64,000 bases of DNA from CAYWFU01 sp964457585 (GTDB lineage Bacteria > JACRDZ01): contig CAYWFU010000006.1 in NCBI GenBank assembly GCA_964457585.1, positions 1 through 64,000 of the forward strand, read 5' to 3'. The position numbers were made by a program, and so were the translations under genes. The notes below the pieces were generated by a model. The model ran no database searches and had not been told where the DNA came from. It worked only from the letters and a program-made list of their open reading frames with translations. Numbering within the stretch: the first letter of the stretch is position 1; each line of letters begins with the position of its first letter. Below, piece by piece: positions 24,001 to 32,774 of this stretch.

Positions 24001-25757
24001 TTGTAATTAGTATCGTTTTTAGTGAAACTTTAAATCCCAATATTAATCCAAAGATAAAGATAACAAATCTGGATGAGGGTAAATCACCGCAATTACCAGA
24101 AGTGGGAACATATATTTCCACCAATGAGGAAAATGATACTTATATGCTGGAGGGGATTAAGCTTACAAAGGAAATGGGCGGCAGATGGCTTATTTCTGTT
24201 GAAAGCGCTGAAGGTGTTATTAGAAATGTTATGGAACCGGTTGCTGATAAAATCATATTTTTTGATACAAGAGATAAAACACTTGATTTTTATAATTCAG
24301 TAAAATTTAAAATTAAAGAGGGAGAAAAAACACAAAATCCAGATATAACTTTGCTTATGGAAGGCAAAGGCGCATATCAAATGATGATAAGCGAAAATGA
24401 TCCTGCTTTTGAAAATTGTATGTGGGAACCTTTTGTTAGTGAAAAGAAATTTTTGATTACTCCAATTGTGGGGGAGAAAACTATTTATGTAAAATTCCGT
24501 AATGATGAAAAACTTGTTTCAGATGTATTTAATGAATCAATAGCATTTATGAAAACTTCAAAAGAGGTTGATGTCTTATCAGGGAGTTTAATAGAAGATA
24601 AGACTTTAACTAAAGATGGCAGTCCTTATTATATCGTTGGTACAGTAAAAGTGGAACGTGGTGTTACGTTAACAATTGAACCGGGCGTTAAGTTATTATT
24701 TAGTGACTTTATGCGCGGAGATAAAGTTATTAGTAAAGGGAATCTGATTATAAGAGGTAATATAATCGCTAAAGGAACTCAAACTGATAATATTTTCTTT
24801 ACATCTAAAAAAGAAAACCCGGAAATTGGCGATTGGGGAATGATTAGAATTGATAGAAATGTTACTGACAAGAAAAATGTTTTTGAAAATTGTTATATTA
24901 CTTATGCAGAATACGGGATATGGGTTGAGACAGATAATCCAATTATTACAAATTCAACATTTGAATTAATTAAAAATGATGCAATACATTTTGAAAGAGA
25001 TTGTCGGGGTCAAATAAATGATAATACTATCAGAAATAATGGCGGAAGCGGTATTTTTTTAAGAGAAGCTTCTCCTGATATTTATAAAAATTCTATTGAA
25101 AATAATAAAGATGGAATAATATGCATTAATTCTGCGCTCCCTAAAATAACGGATAATTTTTTAAGCAGTAATAATACCGCTATATCCTGTGAGAATATGG
25201 CAGCTCCAAGAATTATTAATGCAGTTGTTGAAAATAACAGAATCGGGATTAGAATTATGTCTTATTCATTCCCAACAGTTGTTAATTCAAATATCTCAGA
25301 AAATAAAGAATTTGGTATTTTTATCAGTGAGTCATGTCCTATGATTTATAAAAATATTATACAAAAAAATAAAATTGGAGTATTTGTTGAAAAGGACTAT
25401 AGAGATTTTAAAATTTCTCTTAACAATATTATGGAAAATACCGAATATAATTTAAAAATAACAGACTATTGGCGTGATCTTTATGCTTCTGAAAATTTCT
25501 GGGGTTTTCAAGAAAAGAATGAAATAAAGAAAAAAATATATGATAAGGAAAACTATGAAAAAGAGCCAAAAGAGGGAGAGAAAAAAGAAGATGAAATGCC
25601 AATCTTTGATTTCTTATCAACAGAAGATGTTATGGCAGATAAAATGAAAGAAGATGCTGGTAAAAGCACACAGCTTGAGTTTATTGAAAAAGTTTTTGGT
25701 GTTGTAAGATATTCACCTTTCTCCTTATTTAAGAACAATAATGCCGGGGTGCAGTAA
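18003..25757 (+). CDS. Giant 38-heme c-type cytochrome with C-terminal beta-helix
   Basis: 2584 aa. A signal peptide (residues 1-27) is followed by 38 CXXCH motifs between Cys35 and about residue 1747. Hemes 1-14 are mostly spaced CxTCHxxH modules with THP and GG(R/K)xG segments (doubled-CXXCH style). From heme 13 a tetraheme unit of about 130-190 residues repeats: CSACHxxHNG, LCxxCHxxGQxxEKK, SHP, LPLY, CxTCHDxHxW, then G(R/L)NSFLR, CxxCH and TDHDL. About 95 non-heme residues (1423-1522) interrupt the fifth full unit. A Lys/Glu coiled linker (about 1769-1803), beta-sandwich-like domains and a right-handed parallel beta-helix (about 2200-2500, opening VTLTIEPGVKLLF) follow. No membrane anchor is seen, so it is probably periplasmic or secreted, in long-range electron transfer. 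Start GTG 18003, four bases after AGGAG; ATG 18012 is the alternative. Confidence 0.93.
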   Translation: MISMNKKLVIILLFILIIFLYSKNSFAVDITDEECLRCHIMKNPLLPFEENKLIEFKEEYAAMDFGVADDMMCYSCHNGSVDDHRHITWFGQRHKTDLKPTPEIKIPQGFPLKEGKIYCGTCHSPHTLPNKTWLRALNINSSYCRECHRTKTGNTPTGNHPSETVTEKKQEKIIDAGGRYGVNEQGKDIIICQTCHVIHGSPPGERLLVARNEGEGIGNSALCEICHTNNPSKPERGTGIETHATNVRAKKAIIPLIWGNDTPVVVSYNGNIVCRTCHQPHRAKDQQYLLVEKNEIGQFCSKCHPREFGRGKGKDNIGTHPLGIKLSQGMEIEPQSRIKLFEGTITCNSCHTAHNAFNTGSDEGIEKEEMLGISELKKLEDTTLISDTTKIKKSALFDTTFQMDTTKLDTTQVKQIKKKQSLLVYSNKNNYICEKCHTNKVARTLKEAEAKGTHPVNITSSKVTIPKIILKKGGRFGKIRNKPVIICTTCHKVHGGEIGTPNLIITDADARICGYCHSNVNVGSISEAAIISTHPVNIKPKKLEIPEEIIKAGGKLGLKGEIICYTCHGVHKSREATKILVISNVESSDICVVCHPKQKVVDNTEHNLIIIAPKEENIKGDRIREAGVCGACHIAHGGKGAKVWAKNVPPIKPGEDPVGKLCLSCHQKGQVGEKKLVGGFSHPTNFDIERVSGETDLPLFLGEGVRVYDSFIMVDGKKVIDKSKRKGKVMCATCHDVHQWDPTDEKAGSRVDTEGDGRNSFLRKRNIKNFLCIECHKGETTILDTDHDLNISGRSEKNVQGKTVIEDGACSACHLMHNGTGPKIWSRKIPPEIEKEGIIAKLCKTCHIKGQMAEKKAITKYSHPTDRSIKLVDKTTRYPLYDSFGQRYFNKPLLEALKTGKDIEKYYNTSGLVTCGTCHDVHLWNYKNPDDRPKSNIEGTGLNSFLRGTKDNTSNFCKDCHEDKFKIEKTEHDMAVVEKDIVKKDIVNSQGKTIRDEGICSACHLIHNGNGLYMWARENIPDGDSVMTLICTGCHNRGQMGEKKSTGNHSHPCDSPITDWRVSPTLPLYIRGRKDPDGNIACSTCHNSHVWEPIIQDYGPGKNTDGTVLNSFLRIPNDRKSALCGNCHFENVLIVGTKHDLNLTAPKEKNVAGETVAESGPCGSCHLTHNALEVKLWSKVPGKIEGATEEKDLLTALCKSCHTKGGLAEKKEIIGYNHPINIKQIEAGLPTSLPLYDEMGKKKFDGKITCSTCHDPHRWTPGVDKGGPGKKTEGDGRDSFLRLDNRKVSALCVDCHQREGLVVNTDHDLSVTVPDEENVVKETVGVSGACSACHVMHNGNDIRRWAKPLGPGDDYITQLCHSCHSEGKCAESKIGVYTHSIGVKMQKGRTTTFPLYTKEGKKQKDTLITCVTCHYSHQWSPTQFEKNVLSKGLFSFENIKSKVIGNVGYPSGSFVYIDTIDSFKPEIGQQYVVFKKGKIIARCIVDKINPFSKTLEVFARVAEYDPNEKIEKGDYVVEKKKLSKGLEGNGRNSFLRKPNDESTSLCFDCHTEKETIVGTDHDFRVTAPKERNMIGETVFDGGLCSACHRSHQGASVYISAKQVAPNPKGIIYSPICYGCHFPGGAAENKRLDVHHKIITFPTDEEINEYIQKNGKMKESMRLQIPDKKYGLVLYNEDGELDQGDAFKKKVVTCSTCHNEHVWDPNNLEDKHPWDSATNFYAKAVEGTDKNSYLRSRNDKWQLCNICHLATVHLETEEMIRRLGRDIKTIDSAQKILEEKKKKDAELETKKKEKFEEEEKKEEMGKVAIIKSVNKDLDSPDYFLIMKLIGENALNKKSPGKFIIGIKENFEGSQWEEYRKEVQYRISMDTVAKNIYIKFQDKLGNYSELYSLELPPIVISIKPDEEKSKLPKLILGLNVRNAKSIKVGTDKYLEKDKWLPFESTYTYIFPDDSAFDKIYIQFKDDKENKTEITGMYTPEDLIKPRVRKYVYREPIKIMENFVISIVFSETLNPNINPKIKITNLDEGKSPQLPEVGTYISTNEENDTYMLEGIKLTKEMGGRWLISVESAEGVIRNVMEPVADKIIFFDTRDKTLDFYNSVKFKIKEGEKTQNPDITLLMEGKGAYQMMISENDPAFENCMWEPFVSEKKFLITPIVGEKTIYVKFRNDEKLVSDVFNESIAFMKTSKEVDVLSGSLIEDKTLTKDGSPYYIVGTVKVERGVTLTIEPGVKLLFSDFMRGDKVISKGNLIIRGNIIAKGTQTDNIFFTSKKENPEIGDWGMIRIDRNVTDKKNVFENCYITYAEYGIWVETDNPIITNSTFELIKNDAIHFERDCRGQINDNTIRNNGGSGIFLREASPDIYKNSIENNKDGIICINSALPKITDNFLSSNNTAISCENMAAPRIINAVVENNRIGIRIMSYSFPTVVNSNISENKEFGIFISESCPMIYKNIIQKNKIGVFVEKDYRDFKISLNNIMENTEYNLKITDYWRDLYASENFWGFQEKNEIKKKIYDKENYEKEPKEGEKKEDEMPIFDFLSTEDVMADKMKEDAGKSTQLEFIEKVFGVVRYSPFSLFKNNNAGVQ

Positions 25758-25772
25758 TTACAGCAATAGACT

Positions 25773-26285
25773 ATGATAAAAAATAAAAAAAAATTTAGTC
25801 CAAAAAATAAAATTTATTCTCTTCTTAAATTAAAAAAGATAATAGATAAACATAAAAAAGCCGGAGAGAAAATTGTATTTACAAATGGATGTTTTGATAT
25901 TCTGCATATCGGGCATTTAGCTTATCTTGAAAAAGCATCCAGGCATGGCGATATTTTGATTATTGGTTTAAATAGTGATAATTCTGTGCGTAAAATAAAA
26001 GGGGAGAATAGACCCCTTGTTCCCCAAAATGAACGTGCTTTTGCTCTGGCATGCTTATCATTTGTTGATTATATTGTTTTATTTGATGAAGAAAATCCAA
26101 TAAAAGTTATTTCAACCGTCATCCCCGATATTTTAGTTAAAGGCGCTGATTATAAAAAAAAGGATATTTTAGGCGCTGATATAGTTATGCAGCATAGAGG
26201 CAAAGTGATTACAATACCGCTTGTGCAAAATAGGTCAACTACAAATTTAATTGAAATTATTTTAGAACGCTATGGACAAAAATAA
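25773..26285 (+). CDS. rfaE2: D-glycero-beta-D-manno-heptose 1-phosphate adenylyltransferase
   Basis: 170 aa cytidylyltransferase-fold enzyme making ADP-heptose for lipopolysaccharide cores. FTNGCFDILHIGHLAYLEKA carries the HxGH nucleotidyl-transfer motif; GLNSDNSVRKIKGENRP and VKGADYKKKDILGADIV follow the RfaE domain-2 pattern. It stands alone without the kinase half of HldE, as in many non-enteric bacteria. It starts 15 bases after the giant cytochrome and overlaps rnhB by 14 bases. Confidence 0.92.
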   Translation: MIKNKKKFSPKNKIYSLLKLKKIIDKHKKAGEKIVFTNGCFDILHIGHLAYLEKASRHGDILIIGLNSDNSVRKIKGENRPLVPQNERAFALACLSFVDYIVLFDEENPIKVISTVIPDILVKGADYKKKDILGADIVMQHRGKVITIPLVQNRSTTNLIEIILERYGQK

Positions 26286-26889
26286 ATTTCCAACCTGGGA
26301 ATTAGAAATAAAATATCAAAATGAAGGTTACAAAAATATAGCAGGTATCGATGAAGCGGGACGCGGTCCGCTTGCGGGACCTGTTGTAGCTGCCTGTGTT
26401 ATATTACCTGTTGGTATTGAAATAAAAGGGATTAATGATTCAAAAAAACTTTCATCTAAAAAACGGAATGAATTTTTTGATATTATTCATTCAAATGCTA
26501 TTGATATTGGAGTAGGAATCATATCTGAAAAAATAATAGATGATATAAATATTTATCAGGCTACTATTTTGGCGATGAAAAAAGCCATATCTGAATTGAA
26601 ACAGCAATCGCCCGATTTTTTGTTAATTGATGGATTATGTTTGAAAAATTTTCATATTCCAAATGATAAAATTATTAGAGGTGACAGCTTGAGTATTTCC
26701 ATTGCTGCAGCATCCATTATTGCAAAAGTAACACGAGATAGAATTATGGAAGAATTTGATAAAATTTATCCTCTATATAATTTTGCAAAACATAAAGGAT
26801 ATGGAACGAAATGCCATTTAGAGTCAATTATAAAATATGGAGCAACAAATATACATCGTAAAACTTTTAGAGGAGTTAAGAAGCAATAA
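26272..26889 (+). CDS. rnhB: Ribonuclease HII
   Basis: 205 aa, cleaves the RNA of RNA-DNA hybrids. IAGIDEAGRGPLAGPVVAAC holds the first acidic pair (DE), NDSKKLSSKKR follows, then LLIDGL and AAASIIAKVTRDR with the remaining carboxylates. Normal length. It overlaps the 3' end of rfaE2. Confidence 0.96.
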   Translation: MDKNKFPTWELEIKYQNEGYKNIAGIDEAGRGPLAGPVVAACVILPVGIEIKGINDSKKLSSKKRNEFFDIIHSNAIDIGVGIISEKIIDDINIYQATILAMKKAISELKQQSPDFLLIDGLCLKNFHIPNDKIIRGDSLSISIAAASIIAKVTRDRIMEEFDKIYPLYNFAKHKGYGTKCHLESIIKYGATNIHRKTFRGVKKQ

Positions 26890-26899
26890 AATAGAAAAC

Positions 26900-26928
26900 T
26901 TGACAATTTTTTATATCCCATCTATTAT
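26900..26928 (+). promoter_or_regulatory. Promoter for the DEAD-box helicase gene
   Basis: TTGACA (26900-26905), 17-base spacer, TATTAT (26923-26928): near consensus. The start would be near 26935, giving a leader of about 34 bases with AAAAGGTG before the ATG. Confidence 0.7.
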
Positions 26929-26968
26929 GGAATAGCAATGCATTTTCGGGAAAGTTAAAAGGTGAAAA

Positions 26969-28581
<1,613 letters not shown>

Positions 28582-28585
<4 letters not shown>

Positions 28586-29253
28586 TTCTTTTTAAATATA
28601 AAATTTTTACCCGTCATTTTAGAAATTTTTCTTAAATCAATTTTTTCCTGAGTTTTTATATTTAATTCTGGATAAAAAACCGTAAGATTATATATTTCTG
28701 GTTTAAGATTTATTTCATAAAATCCATCAACCTGCGACAATATTTCCTTTTTTTCTTGTTCATTCTCAAAACTGATTACAGCTTTTGCCAGAGGTCTGAT
28801 TGTTGAATCATCATTTTTCAGCGAAATTCTGCCTGAAAAATAAATGTAACCCATATGTTCCATTTCATCACCTAATGGTGCGATTATAATATTTGAGTAA
28901 TCTTTTTCTAAAATATTTCTAAAAAGAAGATACTTTCTTCGCCAATTTATATAAAGCCAGAATGATATAATTAAAATAAAAGAAATTAATAAATTTATAC
29001 CAAATTTGATTTTATTTTTATTTTTTTTATCTGGAAGTGCCAATTCATCCCTGCATTTTAATGCAGGGATGAATTGGCACAAATTAAATAATAATCTTCC
29101 TATCAGAGAAGATACCCTGCGGTCTCTGCCGCAGGGTTCTTCATTAGCAGATTTTTCGATTAAATCCGGTGAATATTTACTGAAAATTAATTTACAATTT
29201 TCACATTGAATTTGTTTGTCATCTTGAATATGGCCACATGCCGGACATTGCAT
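28582..29253 (-). CDS. Zinc-ribbon membrane protein with C-terminal carboxypeptidase-regulatory-like domain
   Basis: 223 aa. N-terminal zinc ribbon CPACG...CENC (residues 3-20). Residues 37-76 are encoded by the 120-bp palindromic element (29026-29145): NEEPCGRDRRVSSLIG to RDELALPDK. A single membrane helix follows (about 84-101), then a beta domain (residues about 125-215, AKAVISFENE...SQVDGFYEINLKPEIYNLTVFYP) resembling carboxypeptidase regulatory-like folds. No catalytic residues are evident. The element fits between ribbon and helix without breaking the frame. Function unknown; topology suggests a cytoplasmic ribbon and exported beta domain. Confidence 0.75.
29026..29145 (-). repeat. 120-bp palindromic element, second in-frame coding copy
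   Basis: Exactly 40 codons in the same reading frame as the copy in the CPBP protease gene, differing at about three positions (Cys for Tyr, Leu for Phe in the peptide). Both hairpins are intact, including the 21-bp perfect stem. It lies between the zinc ribbon and the membrane helix of its host protein. Confidence 0.93.
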
Positions 29254-29273
29254 AAATTACCTCTTTCAATTTT

Positions 29274-30248
29274 TTAAAGACTTCTCAAATACCTTGCGCT
29301 ATCTTCAGGAGATGTGGGATTAATGTAAAAACCAGTACCCCATTCAAATCCTGCTACTTTTGTTACGGTAGGGATAATCTCAATATGCCAGTGATAACTT
29401 TCCCGATGATCTTCCTGAATAGGAGCAGTATGGAGGATATAATTATAAGCTGGTTTATTTAATGCAATTGAAATTTTTCGTAATGTTTCTTTAAGAATTT
29501 TTGCTAATTCTGCGACATCCCCTGCTGTTATTTCTTCAAAATTTGAGGAATGTTTACGTGGAATAATCCAGCTTTCAAACGGAGATGTTGAAGCAAAAGG
29601 TGTAAAGCTGATAAAAGATGGATGTTCAATAATTAACCGCTCTCTAGATGATAATTCCTGTTGAACGATATCACAAAAAATACATCTTTCCTTATATTTA
29701 TAATAGCGTGTTGCACTTGTTATTTCCTCTGTAACTCGTATTGGAATTATAGGAGTGGCAATAAGATTAGAATGCGGATGATCAAGTGTTGCTCCTGCTG
29801 CCCAGCCGCGATTTTTAAAAATAAGAACATATTTTAACCGCTGATCTTTTTTTAAATCCGTTATTCTATCCCTATATGCCCAGATAGTATTTTCAATTGT
29901 TTTTAGCTCCTGTGCATATGTATCAATATTATGATTTGTACTTTCAATAATAATTTCATGCGCTCCGATACCGCTCATTTTGTCATATATTCCAATTCCA
30001 GTTCTATTTATTACGCCTTCAACATGTAAAGCATGAAATTTATTTGATATTACCCGTGTTATCCAACCCGTTGTATTAGGAAGACTGTTATCTGGCCGAT
30101 AAGCTAAAATTTCAGGAGGAGTGAGATTTTCTTTCCCCGGGCAGAAAGGGCATTCCTTTTCCTCAACAGGATTTATTATAGATTCTCCGAAAATTACAGG
30201 CCGTCTGCTGTTTTCAGTCGCTATTATCACCCAGCGATCTAAAATCAT
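29274..30248 (-). CDS. galT: Galactose-1-phosphate uridylyltransferase
   Basis: 324 aa HIT-superfamily enzyme of the Leloir pathway. CPFCPGKE near residue 35 and the active-site LDHPHSNLIATP (HPH) are present, with HWHIEIIPTVTKVAGFEWGTG near the C-terminus. It joins galactose-1-P and UDP-glucose, feeding sugar nucleotides for envelope glycans. No galK or galE is adjacent. The start at 30248 has only a weak AAAGGACATG site. Confidence 0.93.
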   Translation of the reverse strand: MILDRWVIIATENSRRPVIFGESIINPVEEKECPFCPGKENLTPPEILAYRPDNSLPNTTGWITRVISNKFHALHVEGVINRTGIGIYDKMSGIGAHEIIIESTNHNIDTYAQELKTIENTIWAYRDRITDLKKDQRLKYVLIFKNRGWAAGATLDHPHSNLIATPIIPIRVTEEITSATRYYKYKERCIFCDIVQQELSSRERLIIEHPSFISFTPFASTSPFESWIIPRKHSSNFEEITAGDVAELAKILKETLRKISIALNKPAYNYILHTAPIQEDHRESYHWHIEIIPTVTKVAGFEWGTGFYINPTSPEDSARYLRSL

Positions 30249-30292
30249 GTCCTTTCTTAATTCTGAAATATTAATCCACTCCTTTCAAATCA

Positions 30293-31072
30293 CTATAAGT
30301 TAAATCTTTCATTAGACATATCAAAATTTTGGACTTCGATTTTAAATATTTTAGGCATTTTTCTTTTATGTAAAGTTTTTCTGTTTTTTTCACGGATAAT
30401 TTTGACCAAGCGTGGATCAGATTGGCTTGCTTCTTTCTGTTCCAGACATTGAATGATATTATCCATATCATTTAATGTAAGCCCAAATTCCGCATCCTTT
30501 GTCTGCGCAGCCATAATTTTACCTGCTGAAGCAAGTTCTATAATATCATCAGGAATATCTAAATCAATAGCGGTTGATTTAACTTGATGATAATACATAT
30601 CTCCTAGCGGAAAAATGTCGCCTGCGTTATCTCCATATTTAGTAAAATTTCCCATTAAAATATTTATTTTGCATAATGTCCCTGCAACAAGATAATTAAA
30701 TTTTTTTGCAAAATAATAACATGATATCATACGTAATCTGGAATAAATTGATTTTAAAAACAATGAAGATGAATTGCTAAATTTATTCCCTTCAAATTGA
30801 AGTAATAAATCGCTTATAACCGGATCCAAATCGATTTTTTTATAAGGTATTTTTAATTGCTCTGCAATTTTTAATGCTATTTTTTCCTGCTCTATTTCTT
30901 CAGGATTACTAAATATTAATCCATAACATGATTTTTGAAAAGCTTCTTTCGCTAAATAAGCTGTAACTAATGACTCTAAATCACATTTTAAATTTACTAT
31001 TAATCCATTAGCACCTGTTTTTATTGTTTCATTTTTCAGCCATAAAATAAGTAATTTAGTAATTTCCTGCAT
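30293..31072 (-). CDS. NAD synthase-like protein with degenerate ATP-binding loop
   Basis: 259 aa with the NadE fold signature throughout: SRLRMISCYYFAKKFNYLVAGT, FTKYGDNAGDIFPLGDMYYHQVK, ASAGKIMAAQTKDAEFG and HKRKMP near the end. The pyrophosphate loop is lost, however: the expected SGGxDS reads KCDLES (in IVNLKCDLESLVTAYLAK, near residue 30), and GTxNKxE reads GTLCKIN. A true NadE could not bind ATP normally with these changes. It may be a noncatalytic relative or a decaying paralogue; an authentic nadE would be expected elsewhere. Flanked upstream by two palindromic repeats and followed by galT. Confidence 0.8.
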   Translation of the reverse strand: MQEITKLLILWLKNETIKTGANGLIVNLKCDLESLVTAYLAKEAFQKSCYGLIFSNPEEIEQEKIALKIAEQLKIPYKKIDLDPVISDLLLQFEGNKFSNSSSLFLKSIYSRLRMISCYYFAKKFNYLVAGTLCKINILMGNFTKYGDNAGDIFPLGDMYYHQVKSTAIDLDIPDDIIELASAGKIMAAQTKDAEFGLTLNDMDNIIQCLEQKEASQSDPRLVKIIREKNRKTLHKRKMPKIFKIEVQNFDMSNERFNL

Positions 31073-31080
31073 AAATATAA

Positions 31081-31112
31081 AAGTAGAGACGCAAAATTTT
31101 GCGTCTCTACTT
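31081..31112. repeat. GTAGAGACGC palindrome, 32-bp copy
   Basis: Same palindrome as 1899-1926 extended by AA/TT on each side, perfect over 32 bp. It lies 9 bases upstream of the NadE-like start on the minus strand. Confidence 0.9.
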
Positions 31113-31147
31113 ACTCCATCCTATAACGTTATTCAATCGCAAAATTT

Positions 31148-31175
31148 GTAGAGACGCAAAATTTTGCGTCTCTAC
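31148..31175. repeat. GTAGAGACGC palindrome that supplies the purA stop codon
   Basis: A third perfect 28-bp copy, 35 bases from the previous one. The TAG stop of purA (31172-31174, minus strand) lies inside the palindrome, so the element fixes the C-terminus of the protein. Confidence 0.9.
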
Positions 31176-32437
31176 ATCAATTTAATTATCTGATTACGTT
31201 CAGCACCAATTGATATCATAGAAATAGGTACTTCAATAATTTCTGCTATTCGTTCCAGATATTTTTTTGTATTTTTTGGCAAATCCTTATATTTATTGAT
31301 TCCTGAAGTATCACTCATCCATCCTTCAACTTCTTCATAGATAGGTTTACAATTATAAAGAATCTGGAGCTGATAAGGGAAATTGTCAATGATTTTTCCA
31401 TCATATTTATATTTATTGCAAATTTTAATAGTTTTAACCTGATCAAGCACATCCAGTTTTGTAACAACTAAACTGGTAAACCCATTTACCATTGCAGAAT
31501 ACCTTGCAATTACCGCATCAAACCATCCGCATCTTCGCGGACGGCCTGTAGTTGCTCCGAATTCTTTCCCGATAGTTCTTATTTGATTACTCATTTCAGG
31601 ATCAAACTCTGTAGGGAAAGGGCCTTCCCCTACGCGTGTTGTATAAGCTTTTGCAATACCGACAACCTCATCAATTTTAGTAGGTCCAATACCTATTCCT
31701 GTACAAGCTCCGCCGGCAGTAGAATTTGAAGATGTAACATAAGGATACGTCCCAAAATCCACATCAATCATTGTTCCCTGCGCTCCTTCAAAAAGCACGC
31801 TTTTTCCATTATTTATTTCTCTATTAATATATTTAACAGTATTGCTTACATAATCTTTAATTTTATTAGCATAATTAAGGTATTCTTTAATAATTTTTTC
31901 TTTGTCAGGTAAATTATCTTTTAGGAAACGTTTTTTATCTTTTAAATTTGCATCTAATTTTGCTATGAAAGTTTTTTCATCAAATAAATCATCAATTCTG
32001 ATACCCATTCGCGCCATTTTATCCATATATGTTGGACCAATCCCGTGCCCGGTAGTGCCTATTTTATTATTCCCTTTACTTTTTTCCTGCTGCTGATCAA
32101 TGATTTTATGATATGGCATCACTACATGGGCCTGCCTGCTTATGAATAGACGCCCGCTTACTTTTATACCTCTCATTTCAAGCGATTCAATTTCTTTAAT
32201 TAGCGCCGCTAAATCAATAACAACGCCATTCCCAATAACACAAGCTTTTCCCTTATGTAAAATACCAGATGGAATTAAGTGCAGTATATATTGCTGGCTG
32301 CCGATCACAACTGTATGTCCGGCATTAAACCCTCCCTGATACCTTGCAACAATATCAAAATTTTCTGTTATTACATCAACTATTTTCCCCTTACCTTCAT
32401 CTCCCCATTGTGCGCCAACAACAATAATATTCGCCAT
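31172..32437 (-). CDS. purA: Adenylosuccinate synthetase
   Basis: First step from IMP to AMP. 421 aa from the chosen start: MANIIVVGAQWGDEGKGKIVD with the GTP-binding loop, GFNAGHTVV, TTGHGIGPTY, VLFEGAQGTMIDVDFGTYPY and GRPRRCGWFDA. A longer frame starts at 32452, but GGAGG lies 8 bases before the ATG at 32437. The stop codon is inside a palindromic repeat. The predicted promoter at 32608-32636 gives a leader of about 160 bases that contains a complete copy of the 120-bp repeat element. Confidence 0.97.
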   Translation of the reverse strand: MANIIVVGAQWGDEGKGKIVDVITENFDIVARYQGGFNAGHTVVIGSQQYILHLIPSGILHKGKACVIGNGVVIDLAALIKEIESLEMRGIKVSGRLFISRQAHVVMPYHKIIDQQQEKSKGNNKIGTTGHGIGPTYMDKMARMGIRIDDLFDEKTFIAKLDANLKDKKRFLKDNLPDKEKIIKEYLNYANKIKDYVSNTVKYINREINNGKSVLFEGAQGTMIDVDFGTYPYVTSSNSTAGGACTGIGIGPTKIDEVVGIAKAYTTRVGEGPFPTEFDPEMSNQIRTIGKEFGATTGRPRRCGWFDAVIARYSAMVNGFTSLVVTKLDVLDQVKTIKICNKYKYDGKIIDNFPYQLQILYNCKPIYEEVEGWMSDTSGINKYKDLPKNTKKYLERIAEIIEVPISMISIGAERNQIIKLM

Positions 32438-32474
32438 AAAATATTCCTCCAACGAAATTTCATTTTAATAATTC

Positions 32475-32597
32475 AATGAAGAACCCTGTGGCAGACAGGG
32501 TATCTTCTGTCTCTGATAGGAATTATTTATTATTTATTTTAGTGCCAATTCATCCCTGCCTTAAAAAGGCAGGGTATTAATGGCACTTCCAGATAAA
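32475..32597 (+). repeat. 120-bp palindromic element, intergenic copy in the purA leader
   Basis: Starts AATGAAGAACCCTGTGGCAG and ends GGCACTTCCAGATAAA; the second hairpin is GTGCCA...CCCTGCC/GGCAGGG...TGGCAC, less perfect than in the coding copies. In the frame used in genes this copy contains a stop codon, so it is not under coding constraint. Confidence 0.9.
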
Positions 32598-32607
32598 CAT
32601 TTATCTT

Positions 32608-32636
32608 ATAATAGCTAATATAGTTTTATTAGTCAA
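32608..32636 (-). promoter_or_regulatory. Candidate purA promoter
   Basis: Minus strand TTGACT (32631-32636), 17-base spacer, TATTAT (32608-32613). Transcription would run through the repeat at 32475-32597 before reaching purA. Confidence 0.55.
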
Positions 32637-32705
32637 TATAGTTTTTTATGTTATTTAAAACTTTATAACTTGATTTTTCTGCTAAAATAGCCGAAAATAT
32701 ACTTA

Positions 32706-32751
32706 ATACTTGGAGGGGTCATAAATTCTGATTTATGACCCCTCCAAGTAT
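32706..32751. repeat. 46-bp perfect hairpin related to the MITE ends at 5659
   Basis: ATACTTGGAGGGGTCATAAA plus T and its exact complement form a 21-bp stem around TCTG. The core GAGGGGTCATAAATTCTG is shared with the terminal repeats of the 164-bp element at 5659-5822, as if that element had collapsed to its ends. It lies between purA and the GGDEF-like gene and may act as a terminator for neither gene, since both start away from it. Confidence 0.85.
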
Positions 32752-32774
32752 AATAAAATTTTTTCAGGACAAAT

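Noticed and set aside
31081..31175. Two 28-bp identical repeats separated by 37 bases, resembling a minimal CRISPR array
   Set aside because: The repeats are perfect palindromes, a third copy lies 29 kb away alone, one contains a stop codon of purA, and no cas gene is in the window.
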